DNA of 64,000 nt. Origin: a bacterium (GTDB lineage: Bacteria > JAJVIF01). The position numbers and the translations under genes were made by a program. The stretch lies in NCBI GenBank assembly GCA_022072165.1, contig JAJVIF010000002.1:240221-304220 (forward strand). The letters run 5' to 3'. Below are positions 52,124 to 60,808 of this stretch, piece after piece; within the stretch, counting starts at the first letter, position 1; each line of letters opens with the position of its first letter. The notes below the pieces were generated by a model. The model saw only the letters and a program-made list of their open reading frames with translations. It ran no database searches and was not told the origin of the DNA.

Positions 52124-52774
52124 CTAGCGAACCGCAAAGACCGCAGTCAACAGGGACTCCAGATCTGTAGCCTCGGGATACGCTCCTCGCGCTTTATCCA
52201 GCAACGCTTCTGCTTCCCGGCCATCCAGATCGAGCTGGGCGGTCAGAATCGCCAGAACCTGCTGGCTCACCGCATCACCAGGGAGGGTCGCGACTTTGGC
52301 GCTCCCAACGGCTGTTACGCTGGTCCCTTCGAACGCGGCCACCTTGCCTCGCAGTTCTGCAATGAGGAGTCGCGCTTTGCTGGCACCGATGCGGGGGAGC
52401 TTCTTCAGGAAGGCTTCATCGCCGGTCTGGATTGCCGCCGCGATGCTGGCGGTCGGGGCAGCGAGCATGTCAAGGGCCACCGAGGCCCCGACCCCCTTCA
52501 CCGTGATCAGCCGGAGGAAGAACTGACGATCCAGCGGATGCGCGAAGCCATACAGGCGCGGTCGCAACGCGCCCACCGGTCCCTGCGGCGCGAACTCCAA
52601 ATGTGTGTGGACCGTGACTGTCCCTCCCACCGCCACCGTACTGAGCTGCTGGGCCGTACTCGCGGGGATGTGCAACTCCAGCACCAGCTTGCTGCCAGCG
52701 CTTCCCAGGCCGAGCCAGAGGCTCCCAGCCCTGGTGTCGAGACTCTCCAACGATCCCGTGAGCATGACCAACAT
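52124..52774 (-). CDS. ruvA: Holliday junction-binding protein RuvA
   Basis: Tetrameric junction-binding partner of RuvB. The 216-residue protein has an N-terminal OB domain (MLVMLTGSLESLDTRAG), the turn LYGFAHPLDRQFFLRLITVKGVGASVALDML (first HhH), and a second HhH LPRIGASKARLLIAEL. A C-terminal RuvB-binding helix bundle (EAEALLDKARGAYPEATDLESLLTAVF) closes it. Its ATG directly follows the ruvC stop (TAGATG) and uses GAGGAG inside the ruvC end, so translation is coupled. Confidence 0.95.
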   Translation of the reverse strand: MLVMLTGSLESLDTRAGSLWLGLGSAGSKLVLELHIPASTAQQLSTVAVGGTVTVHTHLEFAPQGPVGALRPRLYGFAHPLDRQFFLRLITVKGVGASVALDMLAAPTASIAAAIQTGDEAFLKKLPRIGASKARLLIAELRGKVAAFEGTSVTAVGSAKVATLPGDAVSQQVLAILTAQLDLDGREAEALLDKARGAYPEATDLESLLTAVFAVR

Positions 52775-53356
52775 CTAAGACTCCTCTATGGCTGACTGGA
52801 TCGTAGACTGCCGGCCCGCCGGCAACGGCGTGACATCCGGGACACCAGACTGCTGATGCCGCAGCGTCCGCTGGATATGCGTGATGGCGATCGCTAGGGC
52901 ATCCGCGACATCGTGGGGCTCCAGGGGTCCGGCGATCCCCAGGAGGTCCCGGACCCGCGCCTGGATCTGTGGTTTCTTCGCCGCTCCGGCCCCCACCAGT
53001 GCGTTCTTCACCAGTCGTGGCGCATAGGGAACCACCGGGAGCCCTGCCTGAGCGCACGGCAGCAACAATGCCCCCCGGGCATGGGCCATGAGAATCGCGG
53101 TCCGCGGATGCTTCATCCGCGTAAAGAGGTCTTCCACCGCCACTACCTGTGGCTCGAACTCCGTAAGCAGGTCTTTCACGCCATTGAAAAGAATCAGCAG
53201 TCGCTCCTCGATCCGCGCCCCGGTGGGAGTATGCAGGATGCCGCCTTCCACGAGGGTGATCGCATCATCCGCCGCCCGCCAGTCCACGACACCGTAGCCG
53301 GTGCGGGAGAGCGAGGGGTCCAGTCCCAGGACGCGCAGGGTCGGGTGCTCACTCAT
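52775..53356 (-). CDS. ruvC: Holliday junction resolvase RuvC
   Basis: Cuts Holliday junctions. The 193-residue RNase H-fold nuclease has the four acidic catalytic residues in place: D13 (GLDPSLSRTG), E75 (VAVEDLF), D149 and D152 (HDVADALA). The length is slightly above the usual 160-175 because of a C-terminal tail. It starts five bases after the epimerase stop and abuts ruvA. Confidence 0.96.
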   Translation of the reverse strand: MSEHPTLRVLGLDPSLSRTGYGVVDWRAADDAITLVEGGILHTPTGARIEERLLILFNGVKDLLTEFEPQVVAVEDLFTRMKHPRTAILMAHARGALLLPCAQAGLPVVPYAPRLVKNALVGAGAAKKPQIQARVRDLLGIAGPLEPHDVADALAIAITHIQRTLRHQQSGVPDVTPLPAGRQSTIQSAIEES

Positions 53357-53361
53357 GACGC

Positions 53362-54426
53362 TCAGGGCTCCCGGATGCCGAGCAACTGGCGCATCGGGCT
53401 GTGCGGCGGTGGGATGGCGAGTCCGCGACGATAGAAGTCGATGATGGCGCGTTCCATCGCGGCTTTAAATGGGCGACTGGTGTAGCCGAGTTCCTGGCGC
53501 GCCTTAGTGTCGTCGTACCACGGCGGCAGCATCACCATGCGTGCCCCAGGAACCGTCAGCAGCGGGGTGGTTCCTGTGAGCCGAGCCGCCAGTTCCATGA
53601 GCATTGCCGATGGCACGACACAACTCCGGGGGAGTTTCAGGCGTGGGGCGGGCACGCCGGAGAGTTCCTCGCACATCAGATAGATCTGCTGCAGTGTGAC
53701 ATTGTCCCCCCCCAGGGTGTAGTTCTCATGCTCGCGCCCCTGCTCATAGACCAGGACAAAGCCGGCGGCGACATCCTCCACATCTACAATGTCGAACCCT
53801 CCATCGAACCAGCCGGGGATCCGCCGATTCAGGAAGTCCACCAGCATTTGCCCGGTAGGAGTCGGCTTCACATCCCCCGGACCAACCGGCGCGCTGGGAT
53901 TGGCAATGACTCCGGGGAGTCCGGCGGCAAAGACCTCTTTAACCGCGACTTCTGCTTCGTGCTTCGAAATGGTGTAGGGGTCCCGGGTCCAGGCGAGATT
54001 CCAGGCGACGGTTTCATCCGAGGGCCAGGTAGTCCCCTCGGGGCGACCGATCGCTGCGACCGATGAGCAATGCAGGAAGCGTCCGACATTCAGATCAAGC
54101 GCCCGCTGTGCCAGCTGACGTGTCGCATCGACATTCACCGCAAAGAGGTCCCGGGGGTCCCGGACCCACATCCGGTAATCAGCGGCCAGATGCACACACC
54201 CCTCAGCCCCGGTGAGTCCGAAGTCGATGACCGCCGGGTCCCGCAGGTCGCCCCGGACCACCACATGAGGGACATCGCTGACGATATTCAGCCCGGCGGG
54301 ATCGCGGGCCAGGAGTCGCAGATTCGTGTACCCCGCCCGATGGAAGGCGCGGGCAACATGGGAGCCGATGAAACCAGTTGCGCCGGTAATGAAGAGGGGC
54401 GCGCTTCGATCCGGGACGAAGGACAT
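53362..54426 (-). CDS. HpnA-like NAD-dependent sugar epimerase/reductase
   Basis: A 354-residue extended SDR. It has the Rossmann loop FITGATGFIGSH, VHLAADYRMW, catalytic YTISKHEAE, and NPSAPVGPGDVKPTPTGQMLVDFLN. That last wording, together with VDVEDVAAGF and ENYTLGGDNVTLQQI, I associate with the hopanoid-associated epimerase HpnA. No squalene cyclase gene is in this window, so the hopanoid link is inferential. ATG 54426 has no ribosome site but TACACT ends ten bases upstream. It leads an operon with ruvC and ruvA, which suggests those genes use its promoter. Confidence 0.8.
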   Translation of the reverse strand: MSFVPDRSAPLFITGATGFIGSHVARAFHRAGYTNLRLLARDPAGLNIVSDVPHVVVRGDLRDPAVIDFGLTGAEGCVHLAADYRMWVRDPRDLFAVNVDATRQLAQRALDLNVGRFLHCSSVAAIGRPEGTTWPSDETVAWNLAWTRDPYTISKHEAEVAVKEVFAAGLPGVIANPSAPVGPGDVKPTPTGQMLVDFLNRRIPGWFDGGFDIVDVEDVAAGFVLVYEQGREHENYTLGGDNVTLQQIYLMCEELSGVPAPRLKLPRSCVVPSAMLMELAARLTGTTPLLTVPGARMVMLPPWYDDTKARQELGYTSRPFKAAMERAIIDFYRRGLAIPPPHSPMRQLLGIREP

Positions 54427-54436
54427 GACAGGGGGG

Positions 54437-54442
54437 AGTGTA
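54437..54442 (-). promoter_or_regulatory. -10 box of the HpnA-like gene
   Basis: TACACT on the minus strand, ten bases before ATG 54426. Confidence 0.4.
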
Positions 54443-54505
54443 CGGAATGTTGCGACTCGGAGTCGGGCGGGTTCGAAGGGCAGTGGCAAGAACAGAAAGA
54501 GAAGA

Positions 54506-54529
54506 ACAGGTCGCGATGAATCGCAACCC
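54506..54529. repeat. Single REP-like palindrome
   Basis: ACAGGTCGCGATGAATCGCA closely matches the first palindrome of the element at 51976 (ACAGGGCGCGATGAATCGCG). It lies between the divergent HpnA-like and ksgA genes. Confidence 0.7.
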
Positions 54530-54600
54530 AAACACCCGAACCAATGGCGCGAGCGCCGTAATCAGGGGGGGAGGGGACGTTTATGGGCAGCGGCCGGGGC

Positions 54601-54606
54601 TACACT
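54601..54606 (+). promoter_or_regulatory. -10 box of ksgA (leaderless type)
   Basis: TACACT ends six bases before ATG 54613. Confidence 0.5.
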
Positions 54607-54612
54607 CCAGCC

Positions 54613-55473
54613 ATGACCTCGTTGGGAGCAACCACCCGGGCCGTGCTGCAGGAGTTGGGGGCAAAGCCCAGCAAGAAGCTGGGGCAGAACTTTTTGGTCC
54701 AGGAAGCGACAGTCGCCGCGATTGTCCGGCTGATTGATCCGCAGCCTGACGATCAGATCATCGAAGTCGGCGGCGGCATCGGGACCCTGACCGCAGCCCT
54801 GGCTCCCCGGGTCAGCCGCCTGGTGGTCTTCGAGGTCGACCGGGTGCTGAAGCCCTGGCTGGAGCAGCAGTTCGCCGATCAGCCGCAGGTAACCGTCCTG
54901 GGAGATGCCCTCGCGGAATGGTCGGCAGCCGGGGCGCTGCTCTCACCCGACCGGCCCCTGAAGATTGTCGGGAACATTCCGTATCAAATCACCGGTCCAC
55001 TGCTGGAGCGAGCGCTGAGTGATACGTTGCCAGTCCCCTGGCAGTCCATCACGTTCATGGTGCAGGAAGAAGTCGCGGACCGGATGCTGGCGGCAGCGGG
55101 GGAACCGGAGCGGGGCAGGCTGTCGGTGATAGTCGAGCTCCACGCCCTGGCCGGAGGGCGTCTGCCGGTCGGTCGTGACGCTTTTCATCCGAAGCCCAAT
55201 GTCGATTCCCTGGTGCTGCAACTGCGGCCCCGTCCCGTCCCACTGCTGGAGGCCGCGCAGATCCCCCGCTTCCAGGGCCTCCTCTCCAGGGGCTTCCATA
55301 TGCGACGCAAAACGGTCTGGAACAACCTGCGTGCCGGGTTCGGCGGCACCGATCTGGAGCGTCTGAAGGGCTATCTGGAGTCCAATGGAGTCCCGTTGAT
55401 GAAGCGTCCGCAGGACCTGACTCTCAGGGAATGGCTGAAGGCCTTCTGGGTGGAGGAAGAACTGCGGTCGTAA
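54613..55473 (+). CDS. ksgA: 16S rRNA dimethyladenosine transferase KsgA/RsmA
   Basis: Dimethylates two adjacent adenines near the 3' end of 16S rRNA during 30S assembly. The 286-residue protein has GAKPSKKLGQNFLVQE, SAM-binding IIEVGGGIGTLTAAL, catalytic NIPYQITGPLLE and FHPKPNVDSLVLQL, plus the C-terminal FHMRRKTVWNNLR. ATG 54613 (MTSLGATTRAVLQ) is the natural start; a longer reading from 54583 would run through the -10 box. carA follows 31 bp downstream. Confidence 0.96.
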   Translation: MTSLGATTRAVLQELGAKPSKKLGQNFLVQEATVAAIVRLIDPQPDDQIIEVGGGIGTLTAALAPRVSRLVVFEVDRVLKPWLEQQFADQPQVTVLGDALAEWSAAGALLSPDRPLKIVGNIPYQITGPLLERALSDTLPVPWQSITFMVQEEVADRMLAAAGEPERGRLSVIVELHALAGGRLPVGRDAFHPKPNVDSLVLQLRPRPVPLLEAAQIPRFQGLLSRGFHMRRKTVWNNLRAGFGGTDLERLKGYLESNGVPLMKRPQDLTLREWLKAFWVEEELRS

Positions 55474-55488
55474 CCCTGCAGGCTGTGC

Positions 55489-55494
55489 CATACT
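55489..55494 (+). promoter_or_regulatory. -10 box of carA
   Basis: CATACT, ten bases before ATG 55505. Confidence 0.35.
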
Positions 55495-55504
55495 CGCAGC
55501 CCGG

Positions 55505-56575
55505 ATGAAAGCGCTCCTGGCCCTCATCGATGGCACGACCTGGACCGGCGATGCCGCCGGTGCGCCTGGCACTGCTTTAGGGGAGGTGGTGTTCAACACC
55601 TCCATGACCGGCTATCAGGAGATCATCACCGACCCCTCCTATGCCGGCCAGTTGATCACGTTCACCTATCCACTGATTGGCAACTACGGCATCAATCTGC
55701 AGGACTACGAAGCAGAGCGACCCGCCACCCGCGGGATCATCGTCAAGGAGATCGCTCGTCAGCCCTCGAACTGGCGGACCGCCATGACCCTGGCGGACTA
55801 CCTCCTTGGGCATGACATCCTGGCCCTCAGCGGCGCTGATACCCGGAGTCTGACCCGCCACATCCGGACCGAAGGATGTGTCATGGGGGGCATTACTACC
55901 GAGCTCACCAGCAGCGAAATGTTGGCGGCGATTCAGGCGCATCCGGGGTATGTAGGACGCGACCTGGTGCGGGAAGTAACGACGGCGTTGCCGCACCAGA
56001 CCCCGGCGGAAGCCGGCACTATTGGACTCATCGATTGCGGCCACAAAGCGAACATCCTGCGGATGCTCCAGGATCATGGCAGCCATCCGGTCCGGGTCTA
56101 TGCCCCCACGGTCAGTGCGGCGGAGCTCCGCAACGACCAGCTCGCCGGGCTGGTCCTCTCCAATGGCCCCGGTGACCCCTCCGCTGTGATGTATATCGCC
56201 GCGACACTCCGCGAGATCTACCAGGAACTCCCGGTGATGGGCATTTGCCTGGGGCACCAGATGCTGGCGCTGGCCCTCGGTGGCCGGACAGTCAAGCTCC
56301 GTTTTGGACATCGGGGGGCGAATCATCCGGTTCAGGACCTGGCCACCGGGAAGGTCACCATGACCAGCCAGAATCATGGCTTCGTGGTGGACCCGGAGTC
56401 GCTGGCGGGGAGCGGGCTGGAGGTGTCGCACATCAATCTGAACGATGGGACGGTGGAGGGGCTGCGGCATCGGGAGCTGCCGGTGTTTAGTGTGCAGTAC
56501 CACCCGGAAGCGTTCCCCGGTCCCCGGGAAAATGCGTACTTGTTCGATGAGTTTTTCACCCTGGTGGCGCGTTAA
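55505..56575 (+). CDS. carA: Carbamoyl-phosphate synthase small (glutaminase) subunit
   Basis: Releases ammonia from glutamine for carbamoyl phosphate, feeding pyrimidine and arginine synthesis. The 356-residue protein has the N-terminal CPSase_sm domain (LGEVVFNTSMTGYQEIITDPSYAGQ) and a class I amidotransferase domain. The latter has nucleophile C248 in GICLGHQ and the HPE pair in QYHPEAFPGP. The partner carB is not adjacent. There is no ribosome site. Confidence 0.96.
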   Translation: MKALLALIDGTTWTGDAAGAPGTALGEVVFNTSMTGYQEIITDPSYAGQLITFTYPLIGNYGINLQDYEAERPATRGIIVKEIARQPSNWRTAMTLADYLLGHDILALSGADTRSLTRHIRTEGCVMGGITTELTSSEMLAAIQAHPGYVGRDLVREVTTALPHQTPAEAGTIGLIDCGHKANILRMLQDHGSHPVRVYAPTVSAAELRNDQLAGLVLSNGPGDPSAVMYIAATLREIYQELPVMGICLGHQMLALALGGRTVKLRFGHRGANHPVQDLATGKVTMTSQNHGFVVDPESLAGSGLEVSHINLNDGTVEGLRHRELPVFSVQYHPEAFPGPRENAYLFDEFFTLVAR

Positions 56576-56610
56576 GCCGCAGCGGAGTCTTCCCCATCCG
56601 ATCCGCCCGG

Positions 56611-56616
56611 TACAAT
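56611..56616 (+). promoter_or_regulatory. -10 box of kdsA (leaderless type)
   Basis: TACAAT ends exactly six bases before ATG 56623. Confidence 0.55.
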
Positions 56617-56622
56617 CACCTC

Positions 56623-57477
56623 ATGCCTGAAGCCCTGACCTTTGCGCCCGCCACGACCCGGACCCTTGAGCTGGGACCCTTCGCGATCGGCGGGAGCGCT
56701 CCCCTCTTTGTCATCGCCGGTCCCTGTGTTTTGGAGAGCGAGGACCTGGCCCTCCAGACCGCCGACGCCTGCCAGCAGGCCTGTACCGCCCTCGGCGTCA
56801 ACTACATCTTTAAGTCCTCCTACGACAAAGCGAACCGGTCATCAGTCCATTCCTACCGGGGTCCCGGCCTCACGGAGGGTGTCCGGATTCTCCAGAAAGT
56901 CCGCACGACTTTCGGCTGTCCGACGCTTACCGACTATCACTCCGCCGATGAGGCAGAAGCGGCGGCGGAAGGCGCGGACATCCTGCAGATTCCCGCCTTC
57001 CTGGTGCGTCAGACTGATGTCGTAGCCGCCGGCGGTCGCACCGGACGAGTCATCAATGTCAAAAAGGGACAGTTCATGGCCCCCTGGGACATGAAAAACG
57101 TGGTGGAGAAGCTGGAAGAAGTCGGCTGCGAGAGGATTCTGCTCACCGAGCGGGGGGCGACTTTCGGCTACGGCAATCTCATTGTCGATCCCCGCAGCTT
57201 CTACGAAATGCGAAAATTCGGCTATCCGGTCGTCTTCGACACCACCCACTCTGTGCAACTTCCCGGCGGACTGGGTCATGCCACCGATGGCAAGCGCGAA
57301 TATATCTATCCCCAGGCCAAGGCCGCCATCGGCGCTGGCATTGACGGGCTCTTCATCGAAACGCATCCCAACGTCGATGCGGCGTTGTCCGATAAAACCA
57401 ATCAGCTGCCGCTGGAGTACTTCACGCCGTTGCTGACGAATCTGGCGAAGCTGCACGCGGTGGCGCGGGAGCTGTAA
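56623..57477 (+). CDS. kdsA: 3-deoxy-8-phosphooctulonate synthase
   Basis: Makes Kdo-8-phosphate for lipopolysaccharide from PEP and arabinose-5-phosphate. The 284-residue protein shows FVIAGPCVLESED, FKSSYDKANRSSVHSYRGPGL, ILQIPAFLVRQTDV, VNVKKGQFMAPWDM, LLTERGATFGYGNLIVD and TTHSVQLPGG, all KdsA-specific. Cysteine 35 in AGPC marks the metal-dependent class; metal-free enzymes such as that of E. coli have Asn there. Its presence argues for a Kdo-containing outer membrane. It overlaps the convergent gene on the minus strand by 56 bp. Confidence 0.97.
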   Translation: MPEALTFAPATTRTLELGPFAIGGSAPLFVIAGPCVLESEDLALQTADACQQACTALGVNYIFKSSYDKANRSSVHSYRGPGLTEGVRILQKVRTTFGCPTLTDYHSADEAEAAAEGADILQIPAFLVRQTDVVAAGGRTGRVINVKKGQFMAPWDMKNVVEKLEEVGCERILLTERGATFGYGNLIVDPRSFYEMRKFGYPVVFDTTHSVQLPGGLGHATDGKREYIYPQAKAAIGAGIDGLFIETHPNVDAALSDKTNQLPLEYFTPLLTNLAKLHAVAREL

Positions 57478-58342
57478 CCGACCCCGGCGCGTCGGTGCCA
57501 GGGGCATCCATCAGGGCCAGCTTGTCATATTCGGCACGATACTTCTCCAGTTCCCGGTGCAACTGCTGCGACCGGGCGAGCCGCAGATAATCCTCCAGTC
57601 CCTGATCCTTCCCTCCCCGATCCCGGATCATCATCAGTCGGGTGCGGAGCAGCGCCACGATCTCATCGAACTTTCCCTGACTGTAGAGTCGATCCAGCGT
57701 GTAATCCGACACGCCGGCGATGTGCGGGGGCTGGAACGCCGGGGGCTCCGGCGGGACATACATCCGGTCTTCGAGGTCATCGACCGTGGCGGCAATCTGA
57801 GGCGATGGGAAAAAGCCCGCGAGTTTGTCATCGGCCTCCGCCTCCTGCCGATCCGACAGATCCCGGATGAAATCGGTCACCTGCGGGAGTTCCTTCATCT
57901 CCCGCTCCAGATGCGCCTGAATCGCGGCCCTGGACTTCCCGGCCAGCAAGTCCCGCTCGACATGCAATGAATCCTGCGCCCGCTCATACCCCACCCGCGC
58001 CTTCCAGTTCCCCTGCTTATGCTCCTCCCAGGCGGGGAGAACATCGGTACGCAGCGCCTTCTCCTGACGAACGCTCCCCTGATCCCGGGCCGGAAGGAGG
58101 AAATACCACACAATCAGCAGCGGAGGAAACCAGAGGATCAGCGCTATGCCCCAGAGGGCCAGGACCATCCCATACCGATGTGCCAGGTCGTGGTAGGCCA
58201 GATAGATCATCTTCCAGAGAAACCAGATGCAAAGCGCGCCCATCACGAACTGCAGGAGCGGCAGGCCCGAAAAGAGGGCGACTGGCGCAAACCAGAGGAG
58301 CGGGAGATTCAGCAGGAGTCCGGGTAAATCCAGCGGGAACAC
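57422..58342 (-). CDS. Membrane protein with a long cytoplasmic helical tail
   Basis: A 306-residue protein of unknown function. Three hydrophobic spans lie in the first 95 residues (LPGLLLNLPLLWFAPVALF, FVMGALCIWFLWKMIYLAY, VLALWGIALILWFPPLLIVW). A charged, largely helical domain and a proline/alanine-rich end follow. GTG 58342 is preceded by a TACACT box eight bases upstream and no ribosome site. Longer readings overlap the divergent CAP-lipoprotein gene. The last 56 bp overlap kdsA tail-to-tail. Confidence 0.65.
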   Translation of the reverse strand: MFPLDLPGLLLNLPLLWFAPVALFSGLPLLQFVMGALCIWFLWKMIYLAYHDLAHRYGMVLALWGIALILWFPPLLIVWYFLLPARDQGSVRQEKALRTDVLPAWEEHKQGNWKARVGYERAQDSLHVERDLLAGKSRAAIQAHLEREMKELPQVTDFIRDLSDRQEAEADDKLAGFFPSPQIAATVDDLEDRMYVPPEPPAFQPPHIAGVSDYTLDRLYSQGKFDEIVALLRTRLMMIRDRGGKDQGLEDYLRLARSQQLHRELEKYRAEYDKLALMDAPGTDAPGSVTAPAPPRAASPDSSATA

Positions 58343-58350
58343 TGTCGGGA

Positions 58351-58356
58351 AGTGTA
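58351..58356 (-). promoter_or_regulatory. -10 box of the 57422-58342 gene
   Basis: TACACT on the minus strand, eight bases before the GTG start. Confidence 0.45.
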
Positions 58357-58447
58357 CCCTGCTGGTAACTTGCCCCGACACCCGGTAGCATTTTCCCTTC
58401 AGGGGCTGCCCTTGCGACCGGGAATCCACCACGCCCCTCTGGAGCCC

Positions 58448-58996
58448 ATGCGTCCGCTCATCCTCACCCTGATCGCGCTTCTCGCACTTGCCTGCCTCCC
58501 GGCCTGCGACCCCTCCACCTTTTTCCTGCTCGCACCGCAGATCATTGATGGGGGCGGCGCCTCCGGCCAGCCCTTCGAGCAGCCCCGGAATGTGGATGCG
58601 CTCCGGGCCGAAATGATCGGGCTGATCAACGATGCCCGGGAAACCAAGGACCTGATCCCCCTCGCGCCAAGCACCGCCCTTCATTCCGTGGCTCAGCAGC
58701 ATTCCAACGACATGGTGGCCAAGAACTTTCTGGGGCATAACGGCTCCGATGGCTCTACCCCGGAGAGTCGTGTGAAGCGGTCCATCGGCGAGGCGAAGTA
58801 TCTGGGCGAGAATGTCGGGGCGGGCTTCCGGACCATCACCATCGCCCACAGCAAATTCATGGCGAGCCCGGACAACCGGAAAAACATCATGGCCGCCGAT
58901 GCCACGCAAATCGGCATCGGCATCGCCTTCGGGGATGAGGAGAACAAGTACAAAGACGGGATCTACCTCACTATCCTCTTCTTTACGCCGAAGTAG
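58448..58996 (+). CDS. CAP/SCP-domain lipoprotein
   Basis: A 182-residue lipoprotein (signal MRPLILTLIALLALACLPAC, cysteine 20). A CAP (cysteine-rich secretory protein/PR-1) domain follows, with LRAEMIGLINDARETKDLIPLAPSTALHSVAQQHSNDMVAKNFLGHNGSDGSTPESRV and GENVGAG, then HSKFMASPDNRKNIMA. The two CAP histidines (HSNDM/GHNG and the HSKFM equivalent of the S-P-H block) are present. Bacterial CAP lipoproteins are extracytoplasmic; their role is mostly unknown. GGAG lies three bases before the ATG, closer than ideal. Confidence 0.88.
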   Translation: MRPLILTLIALLALACLPACDPSTFFLLAPQIIDGGGASGQPFEQPRNVDALRAEMIGLINDARETKDLIPLAPSTALHSVAQQHSNDMVAKNFLGHNGSDGSTPESRVKRSIGEAKYLGENVGAGFRTITIAHSKFMASPDNRKNIMAADATQIGIGIAFGDEENKYKDGIYLTILFFTPK

Positions 58997-59172
58997 CCCT
59001 GGCCCCAGAAGTCGCCCAGCCTGGTCTGTTGGACAGGGCGGTCTTGCAGCTGACGGGCCTGGTGCCGAGGCTCAACTAAGCATCTCCACGGTCGCGACCC
59101 CCGGGCGCTGGCCCTCTGCTATGTTTTAATCGCCCGTAGCACACACGCCGATCCTTTGCGCAGGAGCAGCCC

Positions 59173-60687
59173 ATGGCGACCACACTGACTTCGGTCCAGA
59201 CGTACCAGAACTTCATCAATGGTGAGTGGGTCCCCGCGCAGTCGGGCGAGACCTTCGAAAACCGGAATCCCGCCGATGATACCGATGTCATCGGTACCTT
59301 CCCCGCTTCAGATGAGCAGGATGTCAACGCGGCGATTGCTTCCGCAGAAGCCGCGGCAGATGCCTGGCGGCACACCCCCGCTCCGGTCCGTGGCGAAATC
59401 CTCTTCAAAGCTGCCCATTTGCTGGAGCAGCGGAAAGAGGAATACGCCCAGCAGATGACCCGGGAGATGGGGAAAGTCCTCAAGGAGACCCGGGGCGATG
59501 TGCAGGAAGCCATCGACTGCGGCTTCTACTATGCCGGTGAGGGCCGACGGCTCTGGGGGCATACCGCCCCGAGCGAGCTCAAGCGCAAGTTCGGGATGTA
59601 TGTCCGGCAACCGGTTGGGATGTGCGCGCTGATCACCCCCTGGAACTTCCCCATGGCGATTCCCTCATGGAAGCTTTTCCCGGCGCTCATCGCGGGCAAC
59701 ACCTGTGTCATCAAGCCCGCTTCCGACACCCCCCTCTCGGTGAAAAACCTCGTTCAGACACTGCACGATGCCGGGGTCCCCGCCGGGGTCGTGAACATGG
59801 TCACCGGGTCGGGCTCAAAGTGCGGTAACGCCATCATCAACGACCCCCGCTTCCGGTTGTTGTCATTTACCGGCTCCTCGGATGTCGGACGCCACATCGC
59901 GGAGATCGCCGGCAAGAATCTGAAGAAGTGCTCCATGGAAATGGGGGGCAAGAATCCGCTGGTGGTGATGGACGACGCCAAACTGGAACTCGCGCTGGAA
60001 GGCGCGGTCTGGGCCGCCTTCGGGACCACCGGCCAGCGCTGCACTGCGGCCAGCCGGATCATCGTCCACGAAAAGGTCTACGACCGCTTCAAAGAGGAGT
60101 TCATCGCCCGTACGAAGGCTATCAAAGTGGGCGATGGTCTCAAAGGGGCAGAGATGGGCCCCTGTGTCAACAAGGGGCAGCGCGAGACGGTCCAACAGTA
60201 TGTGCAGATCGGTATCGACGAAGGTGCGCATCTCGCCACGGGCGGGCATGTCCTCAGCGAAGGGGACCTCGCCCGGGGCTGGTTCCATGAGCCGACCATC
60301 TTCACGGAAGTCGATCAGAACATGCGGATCGCCCAGGAGGAGATCTTCGGGCCGGTGACGGCGCTGATTAAGTGCCGGGACCTGGAAGATGCCATCAGCA
60401 TCGTCAACAACACCGAGTTCGGCCTCTCCTGCTCGCTCTACACGCAGGATGTCAACCGCGCGTTCAACTTCCTCGAAGAGGTCTACTTCGGGATCGCCTA
60501 CATCAACGCTCCGACCATCGGCGCGGAAGTCCACTACCCCTTCGGCGGAACCCGCAACACGGGCAACGGCCATCGGGAAGCGGCCGAAACCGCCCTGGAC
60601 ATCTTCACGGAGTGGAAGACGATGTACATCGACTACTCCGGGGTGCTCCAGAAGGCCCAGATCGACCACCCCAGCGGCCAGGGCTAG
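59173..60687 (+). CDS. NAD(P)-dependent aldehyde dehydrogenase
   Basis: A 504-residue ALDH-superfamily enzyme that oxidises an aldehyde to an acid. Key features are NFINGEWVPAQSGETF, ITPWNFPMAIPSWKLFPAL, KPASDTPLS, FTGSSDVGRHIAEIA (cofactor loop), MEMGGKNP (general-base glutamate), GQRCTAASR (nucleophilic cysteine), EEIFGPV and FGGTRNTGNGHREAAETALDIFTEWKT. The GNGHRE ending resembles the ketoglutarate-semialdehyde/piperideine-carboxylate group, but the substrate is not certain. CAGGAG precedes the ATG, and TATGTT about 48 bp upstream may be the -10 box. It is followed by its own terminator. Confidence 0.92.
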   Translation: MATTLTSVQTYQNFINGEWVPAQSGETFENRNPADDTDVIGTFPASDEQDVNAAIASAEAAADAWRHTPAPVRGEILFKAAHLLEQRKEEYAQQMTREMGKVLKETRGDVQEAIDCGFYYAGEGRRLWGHTAPSELKRKFGMYVRQPVGMCALITPWNFPMAIPSWKLFPALIAGNTCVIKPASDTPLSVKNLVQTLHDAGVPAGVVNMVTGSGSKCGNAIINDPRFRLLSFTGSSDVGRHIAEIAGKNLKKCSMEMGGKNPLVVMDDAKLELALEGAVWAAFGTTGQRCTAASRIIVHEKVYDRFKEEFIARTKAIKVGDGLKGAEMGPCVNKGQRETVQQYVQIGIDEGAHLATGGHVLSEGDLARGWFHEPTIFTEVDQNMRIAQEEIFGPVTALIKCRDLEDAISIVNNTEFGLSCSLYTQDVNRAFNFLEEVYFGIAYINAPTIGAEVHYPFGGTRNTGNGHREAAETALDIFTEWKTMYIDYSGVLQKAQIDHPSGQG

Positions 60688-60717
60688 CGTTCCCGCTCCC
60701 TGACCACCGATCACGCC

Positions 60718-60753
60718 GCAGGCCGCCGGACATCCCGGCGGTCTGCTCGTTCT
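60718..60753 (+). terminator. Terminator of the aldehyde dehydrogenase gene
   Basis: A 12-bp stem, GCAGgCCGCCGG with CCGGCGGtCTGC (one G-T pair), closes over ACATC and is followed by TCGTTCT. Confidence 0.65.
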
Positions 60754-60794
60754 GTGGCTGCCCCGATGTCCCGACGCCGGACGCTGGAGCATGG

Positions 60795-60800
60795 CATACT
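60795..60800 (+). promoter_or_regulatory. -10 box of fabF
   Basis: CATACT, eight bases before ATG 60809. Confidence 0.45.
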
Positions 60801-60808
60801 CATCCGCC

